9,011 nt of DNA from Verrucomicrobiales bacterium (GTDB taxonomy: Bacteria; Verrucomicrobiota; Verrucomicrobiia; Verrucomicrobiales; DEV007). Below, one piece after another: positions 1 to 7,048 of this stretch; position 1 is the first letter of the stretch; each line of letters opens with the position of its first letter. A program made the position numbers and the translations under genes. The stretch lies in the NCBI GenBank assembly GCA_022424805.1, contig JAKMGR010000706.1, positions 1 through 9,011 on the forward strand, in the 5' to 3' direction. A model generated the notes under the pieces. That model had not been told where the DNA came from and searched no databases. It worked only from the letters and a program-made list of their open reading frames with translations.

Positions 1-413
1 CCCATGCCGACGGAGTCCGCGTCATTACACGCCCCTGTCCGAAGTTTGTTGAATTGGTGGAAGCCGGAAAGCTGGATGGCTCCGAAGTGGACGCTACAAT
101 TGATGAAGCCGTCGCACCGATGCTCGATGCCGGGGCCGATGCTCTTGTCCTGGGCTGCACACACTATCCTTTTCTGAGTCCTGCCATTCGAAGCCGAATC
201 CCTGAATCCGTCTCTCTCATTGATACCGGCCCCGCAGTAGCGCTTCGTGTTGCCGAGCTACTTCCCAAGGCGTCTGATTCCTCCGAAGAAAATTCTGAAA
301 TTCACATCGAAACGACCGGCGAACTTTCCGTTTTGGAGGAATTGTTGCCGATGCTACTGCCCGGCGTCGAGGCCGAGCTTACTCAGTCTCCGCTCACTTC
401 TTCCAAAGGGTAA
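1..413 (+). CDS. murI: Glutamate racemase, C-terminal part (5' end outside window)
   Basis: Cytoplasmic, cofactor-independent enzyme that interconverts L- and D-glutamate and so supplies D-Glu for the peptidoglycan stem peptide. The open frame enters from the left edge (first full codon at base 3) and ends with TAA at 411-413, giving about 136 residues of a protein that is normally about 260-280. Visible family signatures are a segment resembling the CPxFVxLVE-G region (here RPCPKFVELVEAGKL), then ALVLGCTHYPFL, whose cysteine (codon 156-158) is the second catalytic thiol of the family and is followed by the conserved His. A terminal SLIDTGPAVA segment matches the region before the last helix. 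The first catalytic cysteine and the N-terminal domain lie outside the window. The tail after about base 270 is acidic and not conserved. The sulfatase gene follows after 16 bp on the same strand, so co-transcription is likely. The assignment rests on the GCTHYPF motif and its context. Confidence 0.93.
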   Translation, partial: HADGVRVITRPCPKFVELVEAGKLDGSEVDATIDEAVAPMLDAGADALVLGCTHYPFLSPAIRSRIPESVSLIDTGPAVALRVAELLPKASDSSEENSEIHIETTGELSVLEELLPMLLPGVEAELTQSPLTSSKG

Positions 414-429
414 AATTTTCTGTGCTACC

Positions 430-1827
430 ATGAAATCCATCCTCTACATCTTTGCTGCTCTACTCCTTTTCTCCTGTGCTGTGCATGCGGCACCCAACAT
501 CGTACTCATCGTTGGAGACGATTGCACCTACAACGACCTGCCTCTCTACGGAGGACAGAATGCGAAGACTCCGCATCTCGATGCCATGGCAGAGCGCGGA
601 CTCACTTTCAATCAGGCTTACCTTGCGACCGCGATGTGCCAACCTTGCCGCGCAGAACTCTACACTGGCCAATACCCCATGAGCAATGGCTGCGCCTGGA
701 ATCATTCGGCAAGTCGACCCGGCACTCGCAGCCTCCCCCACTTTTTGCGCCCGCTGGGATACAAGGTCGGCATTGCCGGAAAAATCCACGTCAAACCGCA
801 GGAGTCTTTCCCTTTCGATATGGTCGAGGGCTTTGATAAAAGCTGCGTGCGCGACCCTACCGAAGCTCACGATCTCGCTCCCGCACTCGAATACATGAGA
901 GGAGACGATCCGTTCTGCCTCGTCATCTGTCTCGTCGAGTCACACATCCCCTGGGTCATGGGCGATGCATCGCAATATCCCAAAAAGAAGCTGAAGCTGC
1001 CACCCAACCTGGCCGACACCCCGGTCACGCGAGAACGCTTTTCTGACTACCTCGCCGAGATCACCTACATGGATCAGCAGATCGGGGACATCCTCGCCGC
1101 ACTCGACAAGAGCGGAAAACGAGATGACACCCTCGTCATGTTCACTTCCGAACAAGGGTCGCAATTTCCCGGCTGCAAATGGACGAACTGGAATACCGGA
1201 GTTCACACCGCCCTTGTCGCCGAATGGCCGGGAAAGGTCCCTGCAGGCAAGCGCACCGATGCCCTGGTTCAATACGCCGACTTCGCCCCCACCTTCGTCT
1301 CTCTCGCCGGGGGAAAAGCCGAATCGCAGTGGGATGGCAGCAGCTTTGCTGAAGTTCTCCGAGGCGAATCAGATGTTCATCGTCAGTATGCTTACGGCCT
1401 CCACAACAATCTTCCAGAGGGTCCGCGCTATCCGATTCGATCCATTACCAACGGCAAGTTTCGCCTCATTCGAAATCTCCTGCCAAACGAGCTCTACATT
1501 GAAAAGCATCTCATGGGAGGAGGTCGTCTCAACAATCCCTACTGGGCCACCTGGATGGGTGACGATCCCATGAAAAAGCCCAACAGCTACGCCAGCATCA
1601 AACGCTACATGAGCCGGCCGCCCGTTCAGCTATACAACACACTCGAAGATCCCTACGAGATGAAGAATCTCGCCATCGACGATGGCTATGCCGAGACAAA
1701 AGCACAACTTACCGCTGCTCTCGATGAGTGGATGCGGGAAGAGGCCGATCCGGGAGCAAAAGTCGATACTGTCGAGGCACTGCAGGCGTCACGAAAGGGC
1801 GAGCACTTGTATGGGAGGTCGGAGTGA
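430..1827 (+). CDS. Exported formylglycine-dependent sulfatase (S1 family, sulfohydrolase-like)
   Basis: Predicted hydrolase of sulfate esters or N-sulfates on polysaccharides, acting outside the cytoplasm. I chose the ATG at 430 (465 aa) because it begins a classic signal peptide: KS, then a hydrophobic stretch, then AVHA before APNIVLIVGDD, with likely cleavage near residue 20. An upstream in-frame ATG at 247 would overlap murI and put junk before the signal. Seen motifs: metal ligands D30-D31; the formylglycine site C70-Q-P-C-R74 followed by LYTG; GKIH with K118 and H120; H172 in ESHIPW; and FTSEQG (238-243), where most sulfatases have SDHG or SDNG. CxPxR fits maturation by an anSME- or FGE-type enzyme, which is not in the window. 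The E241-Q242 variant and the KW at 250-251 recall sulfatases annotated as N-sulfoglucosamine sulfohydrolase-like. The substrate cannot be read from sequence. A lipobox reading (LFSC at 13-16) is possible but weaker than signal peptidase I cleavage. Confidence 0.93.
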   Translation: MKSILYIFAALLLFSCAVHAAPNIVLIVGDDCTYNDLPLYGGQNAKTPHLDAMAERGLTFNQAYLATAMCQPCRAELYTGQYPMSNGCAWNHSASRPGTRSLPHFLRPLGYKVGIAGKIHVKPQESFPFDMVEGFDKSCVRDPTEAHDLAPALEYMRGDDPFCLVICLVESHIPWVMGDASQYPKKKLKLPPNLADTPVTRERFSDYLAEITYMDQQIGDILAALDKSGKRDDTLVMFTSEQGSQFPGCKWTNWNTGVHTALVAEWPGKVPAGKRTDALVQYADFAPTFVSLAGGKAESQWDGSSFAEVLRGESDVHRQYAYGLHNNLPEGPRYPIRSITNGKFRLIRNLLPNELYIEKHLMGGGRLNNPYWATWMGDDPMKKPNSYASIKRYMSRPPVQLYNTLEDPYEMKNLAIDDGYAETKAQLTAALDEWMREEADPGAKVDTVEALQASRKGEHLYGRSE

Positions 1828-1830
1828 GAA

Positions 1831-3999
1831 TCAATGTCCCTCACAGAATTCCCGCGGTATCAGATCGTGCGGGACTTGCTCGACATAAACTGTCCCGGCA
1901 GCCCCGCAGCGATCGTTCGCGAGCAGACCTGTGCTTCGACAAAGTTGCATCTCAATCACTTCTTCGGGTTCGGCGAGAGCAGCGAAGTCGTAGCCGATCT
2001 GTTCCGCTGCCATCATAATGTCGAACCAGATTGGCATCGCAATTTTTCCACCGTAGGCTCCATCGTAGATCGGCTGCGGCTGATCGAGGCCAACCCAGAT
2101 GCTTCCGGATAAGCGACTGGTGTATCCGGCGAACCAGGCATCGTAAAAATCATTCGTTGTCCCGGTTTTTCCTCCGGCCGGCGCAGTGAACCCCATTTCG
2201 CGGAGGCTCGCACCCGTGCCGCCATCTTCGAGGACACGCTTGAGAATGCTCGAGGTGAGCCATGCCGCGCCACTCGACATCACCTGGTAGCTTTCGTCCT
2301 CGTGCTGGTAGATCGTGACCCCGTCTCGATCCTGAACGGACAGAATAGAATGCGGCTTATACCTCACTCCCCCAGTAGCGAAGACCGAGTAGGCACTGGC
2401 TACGTTTCCGACATTTGCACCGGTCGTGCCAATGTAGACAGTTGGTGATACTTCTCCCTCAACCACTCCGAGCCCCGCATGTTCCATCATTGTGAGAACG
2501 GTTTCGATGCCCGACCACTCACCAACTCGCGCAGTCATCGTATTGCGCGAACGAATTAGTCCCTGCTCCGCTGGAAGATAGTCACCAAAGACGCCATCGG
2601 AGTTCTGCGGATCCCATCCTTCGTCATCCCATGAGATTTCCCCCGGAGCGATCCGCCCGTCGCTGATCAGCATTCCCGGAAAAAGTCTGCGCTCAAAGGC
2701 GGTTCCATACACAAGCGGTTTGAAAATCGACCCCATCGGTCGACGTGACTGGGTCGCCCGATTGAAAGCGCTATCGTGATACGCCCGTCCTCCCAGCATC
2801 GCGCGCATCGCCCCCGAGTGGTTCTCAAGTATCGTCACAGCCGCTTGCAGGTATTGCGGATTGCCAGACTGATACCCGGCTACGGTGGGGTGGCTGTATC
2901 CCGGCTGGGATTCGAGAGCTCGCAATCGCTCTTCCACCGCAATTTCCACTGCCGACTGGAGGCGCATGTCGATGGTTGTCTGGATCTTCATACCGCCGAT
3001 GCCGACATAGGAAGGCAGCAACTCCCCGACTTTTTCCTCAATCATTTTCAGGAGGTAGGAATCACCCGATACTTTGCTCTGCTCACGCAGCATTCTCATC
3101 CAGCGGTCCTGATCAAGAACGACCGGACGCATGTCTCGATAGCGAGCGAGTTCCTTTTTCGTGATCATTCCCTCGTCCTCCATCCGCCCGAGCGTTCCCC
3201 GCATTTCGCGCAACGCGGTCTCGTAATGACGGAAGGGAGAAAATCCGTTCGGTGCGCGTATGACCCCCGCAATCATCGCAGCCTCCGGCATGGTGAGATC
3301 AGCGGAAGACTTGCCAAAATAGCCCTGCGCCGCTTGCTCGATTCCATTCATCCCGGTCCCGAGAAAAACACGGTTCACATACTGGGAGAGGATGTCGTTT
3401 TTGGAGTAATGCTTTTCGATTCGCCGCGCGATCGCCATTTCGAGCAACTTGCGCTGAATCGTTTTCCCGGTAAGTCCGTAGGTCATTCGGGTGAGTTGCA
3501 TCGTGATCGTACTCGCTCCCTGGACGGCTCGCTTTTCCTTCGCATTGCGAATCCAGGCCCTGACCAAACCATATCGATCAATCCCGTGGTGGCGGTAAAA
3601 GCGCGAATCCTCTCTCGCGATCAACGCGTTGAGGAAATGCGGAGAAACAGACTCCAGCGGCACTGGCATGCCAACGTCTTCCCCATGAAGGTAACCGATT
3701 CTTGCGCCTGTCGCGTCAAACACCTCTGTCTCCAGGGGGGATCGCCCGACAGCGGAAAGGTCGTACCGTGCCGCGAGACGGTCGTAATGAAAGAGCACCA
3801 TCAACCCGATCAGCAACGCGACCGCGGCGGCGAAAAGACCTGCCACAACGACAAATCGGAACAGCGGGTGATGAAACCATCGGGCTTCGGATTTCCGACG
3901 CGACTTCTTCGACGTACGAGACTTTCGCGACGAGGAGGAAGCGCGCTTACCGGTTCGAGTTCGTCGACTCTTCGACGAACGTTTTCCAGGGCCGGGCAT
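1831..3999 (-). CDS. Class A penicillin-binding protein (PBP1A-type transglycosylase/transpeptidase)
   Basis: Inner-membrane enzyme of 722 aa that polymerises lipid II into glycan strands and cross-links the stem peptides in the periplasm. Domain order: a very basic Ser/Arg/Lys-rich cytoplasmic tail (about 1-40); one membrane anchor (about 47-70); a GT51 glycosyltransferase with E130-DSRFYRHHG (catalytic Glu), GASTITMQL (161-169) and RKLLEMAIA (183-191); and a transpeptidase with the nucleophile in S424-IFK, S484-RN, and K611-TG in GGKTGTT. The C-terminus carries a Cys-rich tail (C687, C698, C719) with the spacing often seen in PBP1A proteins. All catalytic motifs are intact, so both activities are expected. 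The ATG at 3997-3999 places the basic tail ahead of the anchor; no Shine-Dalgarno sequence precedes it. It lies 82 bp downstream of rapA on the same strand and meets the sulfatase tail to tail. The exact paralogue name (mrcA, ponA or pbpC-like) is not assigned, though the domain layout fits PBP1A better than PBP1C. Confidence 0.96.
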   Translation of the reverse strand: MPGPGKRSSKSRRTRTGKRASSSSRKSRTSKKSRRKSEARWFHHPLFRFVVVAGLFAAAVALLIGLMVLFHYDRLAARYDLSAVGRSPLETEVFDATGARIGYLHGEDVGMPVPLESVSPHFLNALIAREDSRFYRHHGIDRYGLVRAWIRNAKEKRAVQGASTITMQLTRMTYGLTGKTIQRKLLEMAIARRIEKHYSKNDILSQYVNRVFLGTGMNGIEQAAQGYFGKSSADLTMPEAAMIAGVIRAPNGFSPFRHYETALREMRGTLGRMEDEGMITKKELARYRDMRPVVLDQDRWMRMLREQSKVSGDSYLLKMIEEKVGELLPSYVGIGGMKIQTTIDMRLQSAVEIAVEERLRALESQPGYSHPTVAGYQSGNPQYLQAAVTILENHSGAMRAMLGGRAYHDSAFNRATQSRRPMGSIFKPLVYGTAFERRLFPGMLISDGRIAPGEISWDDEGWDPQNSDGVFGDYLPAEQGLIRSRNTMTARVGEWSGIETVLTMMEHAGLGVVEGEVSPTVYIGTTGANVGNVASAYSVFATGGVRYKPHSILSVQDRDGVTIYQHEDESYQVMSSGAAWLTSSILKRVLEDGGTGASLREMGFTAPAGGKTGTTNDFYDAWFAGYTSRLSGSIWVGLDQPQPIYDGAYGGKIAMPIWFDIMMAAEQIGYDFAALAEPEEVIEMQLCRSTGLLANDRCGAAGTVYVEQVPHDLIPREFCEGH

Positions 4000-4081
4000 G
4001 AGGGAACGGTAGAAAGCGGATAGTCCCGCAGAAAGGGCGACTTTTCAAGGATGAGGAATGGAATGACTTTCTCGCGGCAGA
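4000..4081 (-). other. Gap between rapA and the PBP gene
   Basis: These 82 bases separate the rapA stop from the PBP start, both on the minus strand. I see no strong hairpin with a T-run that would act as a terminator, no convincing -35/-10 pair and no ribosome binding site. Only a 4-bp GCGG/CCGC stem is visible, which is too short to weigh. The two genes may therefore be transcribed together, or the PBP may have its own weak promoter here; the sequence does not decide. Confidence 0.35.
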
Positions 4082-6883
4082 TCAGGTCATTGCGAGGATC
4101 AGACGAACGGAGTCCATCTTCAGCGGGGTGTCGCCAAGGTATTTCTTCAATTGCTCTTTTTCCTCTCGAGCAAGCTCGATCTCTTCTTCGCGAACGGGAT
4201 GGCCCATTTCACGAAGGCGAACAAGGCGATCTATTTCACCATCGTAGAGTTCGCTCATTTTCTCGATCGCTTCGGCACGGTATTTGTCGGCAATGTCTTC
4301 GCCCTTATTTTCCGCGACCTCCAACAATGGTGGAACGGCTCCCTTGAGGGCCGTCGATTTTTCACGAAGGAAAGTGGATGGGCCCGGTCGACCGTCTTTT
4401 CGAATTCGCTCGATCGTGAAATCCTCCGTCCGGTCGCGCCCTTTCTGATCGATGATTTGTCGAATCGGTCGCGCCGGGAGAAATCGATCCGCATGCAGAT
4501 GGGCGGGAGCAATGCACTCCAAAACAGAAACAGTCTCAACCATGAGCAGTTGCTCCCCCGCTTTTTCCAAACGGAAAAATCCTGAGTTACCATGGTCTTT
4601 GGATAGAAAGGAATCGATCGCACTGATCACCATCGGATGATCGTGAGAAAGAAAAGTGATGTCTTCCCGTGTCAGAGCGACTTCGCGAGAGAAAGTTACA
4701 GAAATACCGTCCTCCGGAATACCGGGAAAGGCTTCGGCTGAGAAAAGATGCTCGGGAAGTAACACATAGGACCGCTCGTCCAGATCTTCGACCGTTACAC
4801 CGAAGTGGTCGAAGAGCTTCAGCATGAGGTATTCGAGCCGGGTATCCTCGTCGAGATCTTCAATTTGAGAAACGAGCGCCTGACCCTGATCGCGATCGAA
4901 AGAGCTGACTTCAAGGAGATGATCTCGGCCCTCTTCCAATTCGCGATCGATCTTCTCTTTGAACTCTTTCGTCTCGTCGAGAAGCAGTGGCATAGCTTCT
5001 TTGCGCCCGTCCGCCGATGCCTCTGCAAGCGATGCTATCTTCTCGCCAAACTCGCGATAGATCGGCCCGGAACCGTGCAGGGTATTTTCAAAAGCACCGA
5101 GCCCGTTGTGATACCAGAGCGCGAGCATTTCCTCCGGCTCTCCTTCGATGATCGGGATATGGATATGAATGTCCTCGTTCTGCCCGATACGGTCGAGACG
5201 CCCGATGCGCTGCTCCAGTAATCCGGGATCGCCTGGCAGATCGAAAAGCACTAGATGATGGGCGAACTGGAAATTCCGTCCCTCCGATCCGATCTCGGAG
5301 CAAAGCATAATCCGCGCGCCCATTTCTTCATCGGCAAACCAGGCCGCATTCTTGTCCCGCTTCAGCAAGCTGAGCCCTTCGTGGAAAACAGTCGCCTGTG
5401 CGCTGATTCGTTCGCGGAGAGCCTCTTCGATTGCCTCCACCGTCTCACGTAGGTGGGTGATGAGAAGGATTTTTTCATCTGGACGACTTTTCATCAGCTC
5501 GACAAGCCAGTCGACCTTGGTCTCGAAAGCATTATGCGCATCCGTCGTCGCATCGAGCGGACAGAGGTGCGCAATTCGCTGAGGAAAGGTATCAAGTACA
5601 ATGCGGCGGTTTCGAAAGAGGACTCGGCCCGGGCCATGAAGATCGATCAGGGCAGCGCGACAGGCATCGCGATTTGCAGGTGTGTCGCTCGCAGCCAGCA
5701 TCTCTGCCCTTTCCTCACCGAGCAGTTCAACGAGCAATTTCTGATCAGCTTTGCGAGTGGATTCTCCACTGGCAAGACGATCCGCGAGGTCAGAGATTCT
5801 CTGATACTGCTCTGATTCTTCGACAAATTCCTGAAGGTCAGAAAAACGGGCCGGATCGAGAAGCCGAAGGCGAGCGAAGTGCCCCTCCTGGCCAAGTTGT
5901 TCCGGCGTCGCGGTCAGGAGAAGCAATCCAGCTGACTTTACTGCAATCGCCTCGACCGTATCGTATTCCGGACTCGAAGACTCCATTGTCCACTCGAGGT
6001 GGTGCGCCTCATCCACGATCGTGAGATCCCACTCGCCCGCAGCAGCCTGCTCGGCGCGTTTTGGATTTCCTGAGAGCCAAGACGTCGCGCAGAGAATGAG
6101 CTGGTCGTCAAAAAACGGATTCGCCTCTTTGTTTTCGTCTCCAGCTTCGATAGCCGCAGCACGTTCCTCGTCAAAAATTGCGAAAGACATCGCGAAACGG
6201 CGATACAGCTCGACGAACCACTGATTCACCAAGGCATCGGGAACGAGAATAAGAATCCGCTTGGCGCGACCCGTGAGGTGAAGTCGCTGCAAAATCAGGC
6301 AGGCTTCGATCGTTTTTCCCAAACCCACTTCGTCGGCCAGCAAAACGCGAGGAGCTTGCCGATTGGCCACTTCTTCCGCAATGAACAGCTGATGGGGTAT
6401 CAGTGAAACACGCCCTCCGACCAGTCCGCGAACTTCGCTGGATCGGGCCTCCTGCTGATTTCGAATCGCCGACTGCCGGATACTCCAGAGGCGCGGTTCA
6501 TCGCTGACGCCGGAGAGGAGTCGCTGCTCCGGGCGCTGCACATTCATGGTGTCAGAGAGGCTGCTCTCGGCGAGTTCGTTCCCCTCAGAATCGATGTAAA
6601 TCAGGCACTTGTTCTCCTCACGAATTTTCGAAACCTCGAAAGAATTCCCCTGCTGATCCTTGACCGTATCCCCCGGCTCGAATTCGACACGGCGAAGCGG
6701 AGCGTTCCGCGCGGCATAGGTCAGCGTCTCGTTCACTGCCGGAAAAAATGCCTGAACGACTGTCAGGTCCGCCTTCAAGATGAGGGCGAGCCCATATTCC
6801 GTCTGTGTTTCACTTACCCAGCGCTGCCCGGGGGCAAATTGCGATGGATCGGCAGTGTCGGTTTGATAGCGAGATGCTCTCAT
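4082..6883 (-). CDS. rapA: RNA polymerase-associated SNF2 ATPase RapA/HepA
   Basis: SWI2/SNF2-family double-stranded nucleic-acid translocase of 933 aa (E. coli RapA is 968). In E. coli the protein binds RNA polymerase and reactivates or recycles it after transcription. N-terminal Tudor-like region: FAPGQRWVSETQTEYGL (16-32) and the V-FEPGDTV stretch (66-74) match the start of E. coli RapA as I remember it. ATPase core: SLIPHQL (160-166), LLADEVGLGKT (181-191, Walker A), VDEAHH (290-295, Walker B), LLTATPEQLG (322-331), then RVLFRN (420-425). Second RecA lobe: FHEGLSLLKRD (500-510), LCSEIGSEGRNFQFA (527-541) and LLEQRIGRLDRIGQ (555-568, motif VI). C-terminal FPGIPEDGISVTF and DSVRLIL are also RapA-like, so the match is full length rather than just helicase core. 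It is shorter than the E. coli protein mainly after residue 440. The start at 6883 is supported by alignment to the family N-terminus. It is divergent from thiE and upstream of the PBP gene. Confidence 0.96.
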   Translation of the reverse strand: MRASRYQTDTADPSQFAPGQRWVSETQTEYGLALILKADLTVVQAFFPAVNETLTYAARNAPLRRVEFEPGDTVKDQQGNSFEVSKIREENKCLIYIDSEGNELAESSLSDTMNVQRPEQRLLSGVSDEPRLWSIRQSAIRNQQEARSSEVRGLVGGRVSLIPHQLFIAEEVANRQAPRVLLADEVGLGKTIEACLILQRLHLTGRAKRILILVPDALVNQWFVELYRRFAMSFAIFDEERAAAIEAGDENKEANPFFDDQLILCATSWLSGNPKRAEQAAAGEWDLTIVDEAHHLEWTMESSSPEYDTVEAIAVKSAGLLLLTATPEQLGQEGHFARLRLLDPARFSDLQEFVEESEQYQRISDLADRLASGESTRKADQKLLVELLGEERAEMLAASDTPANRDACRAALIDLHGPGRVLFRNRRIVLDTFPQRIAHLCPLDATTDAHNAFETKVDWLVELMKSRPDEKILLITHLRETVEAIEEALRERISAQATVFHEGLSLLKRDKNAAWFADEEMGARIMLCSEIGSEGRNFQFAHHLVLFDLPGDPGLLEQRIGRLDRIGQNEDIHIHIPIIEGEPEEMLALWYHNGLGAFENTLHGSGPIYREFGEKIASLAEASADGRKEAMPLLLDETKEFKEKIDRELEEGRDHLLEVSSFDRDQGQALVSQIEDLDEDTRLEYLMLKLFDHFGVTVEDLDERSYVLLPEHLFSAEAFPGIPEDGISVTFSREVALTREDITFLSHDHPMVISAIDSFLSKDHGNSGFFRLEKAGEQLLMVETVSVLECIAPAHLHADRFLPARPIRQIIDQKGRDRTEDFTIERIRKDGRPGPSTFLREKSTALKGAVPPLLEVAENKGEDIADKYRAEAIEKMSELYDGEIDRLVRLREMGHPVREEEIELAREEKEQLKKYLGDTPLKMDSVRLILAMT

Positions 6884-6985
6884 TTAATCGTGTGGAGGAA
6901 GATTCTAACGCTTTCCGCCAATCGCGCCACTATTCCCAGTGATAATTTTTGCATTGTTGATTTTTGTTAGAGAAGTGACGATTAG

Positions 6986-7014
6986 ACCCTGTTGAGCCTG
7001 CCACCCAACAGGGT
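6986..7014 (+). repeat. 9-bp inverted repeat (hairpin 1) in the thiE leader
   Basis: ACCCTGTTG (6986-6994) and CAACAGGGT (7006-7014) are perfect inverted repeats around an 11-nt loop. In RNA this gives a 9-bp stem. No T-run follows, so it is not a typical intrinsic terminator. As DNA it could equally be a palindromic operator between rapA and thiE. Its right arm can also pair with a third copy nearer to the thiE start. Confidence 0.7.
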
Positions 7015-7038
7015 TGACTCCTCGAGCTAGCCCTGTTG
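7006..7038 (+). repeat. Competing inverted repeat (hairpin 2) abutting the thiE start
   Basis: CAACAGGG (7006-7013) also pairs perfectly with a second CCCTGTTG at 7031-7038. The stem can grow by T-G, T-A and G-T pairs (7014-7016 with 7030-7028), leaving an 11-nt loop. This hairpin shares its left arm with hairpin 1, so only one of the two can form at a time. It ends 10 nt before the thiE ATG, inside the likely ribosome footprint. The 10-mer CCCTGTTGAG is directly repeated at 6987-6996 and 7031-7040, 44 bp apart. Confidence 0.65.
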
Positions 7039-7048
7039 AGTATCGACC

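Larger units (their letters stand above)
6884..7048. promoter_or_regulatory. Divergent intergenic region between rapA and thiE
   Basis: These 165 bases separate two divergent starts, so promoters for both genes should lie here. No strong sigma70 pair stands out. Plus-strand candidates are GATAAT (6941-6946), TTGATT (6957-6962) with the weak GATTAG 17 nt downstream, and TTGACT (7014-7019), which has no good -10. On the minus strand TAGAAT (complement of 6902-6907) is -10-like, but no -35 partner is visible. The thiE-proximal 60 bases carry the repeat and hairpin structure listed separately. Assignment as a promoter region is inferred from gene orientation; individual boxes are low confidence. 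Confidence 0.5.

Noticed and set aside
247..429. Upstream ATG extending the sulfatase by 61 codons
   Set aside because: It would overlap the murI coding region and place a non-signal sequence ahead of a good signal peptide starting at 430.
445..480. Sulfatase as a lipoprotein through LFSC
   Set aside because: Phe at the -2 position is a poor lipobox, and AVHA followed by AP fits signal peptidase I better; it remains a minor alternative.
1850..1874. Inverted repeat TCCCGC/GCGGGA as a terminator for the sulfatase
   Set aside because: Six-base stem with a 13-nt loop and no following T-run; it also encodes the PBP C-terminus.
2776..4023. 415-codon open frame on the plus strand across the PBP gene
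   Set aside because: It lies antisense to a PBP with all catalytic motifs; its translation is His/Arg/Ser-rich with no recognisable domain, as expected from the complement of a GC-rich gene.
6975..7020. Possible TPP riboswitch in the thiE leader (ACCCTGTTGAGCCTG faintly recalls the ACCC...GAACCTGA core)
   Set aside because: The CTGAGA element, the GGGTGCC helix and the GCGTAGGGA closing part are absent; the likeness is limited to one short stretch.
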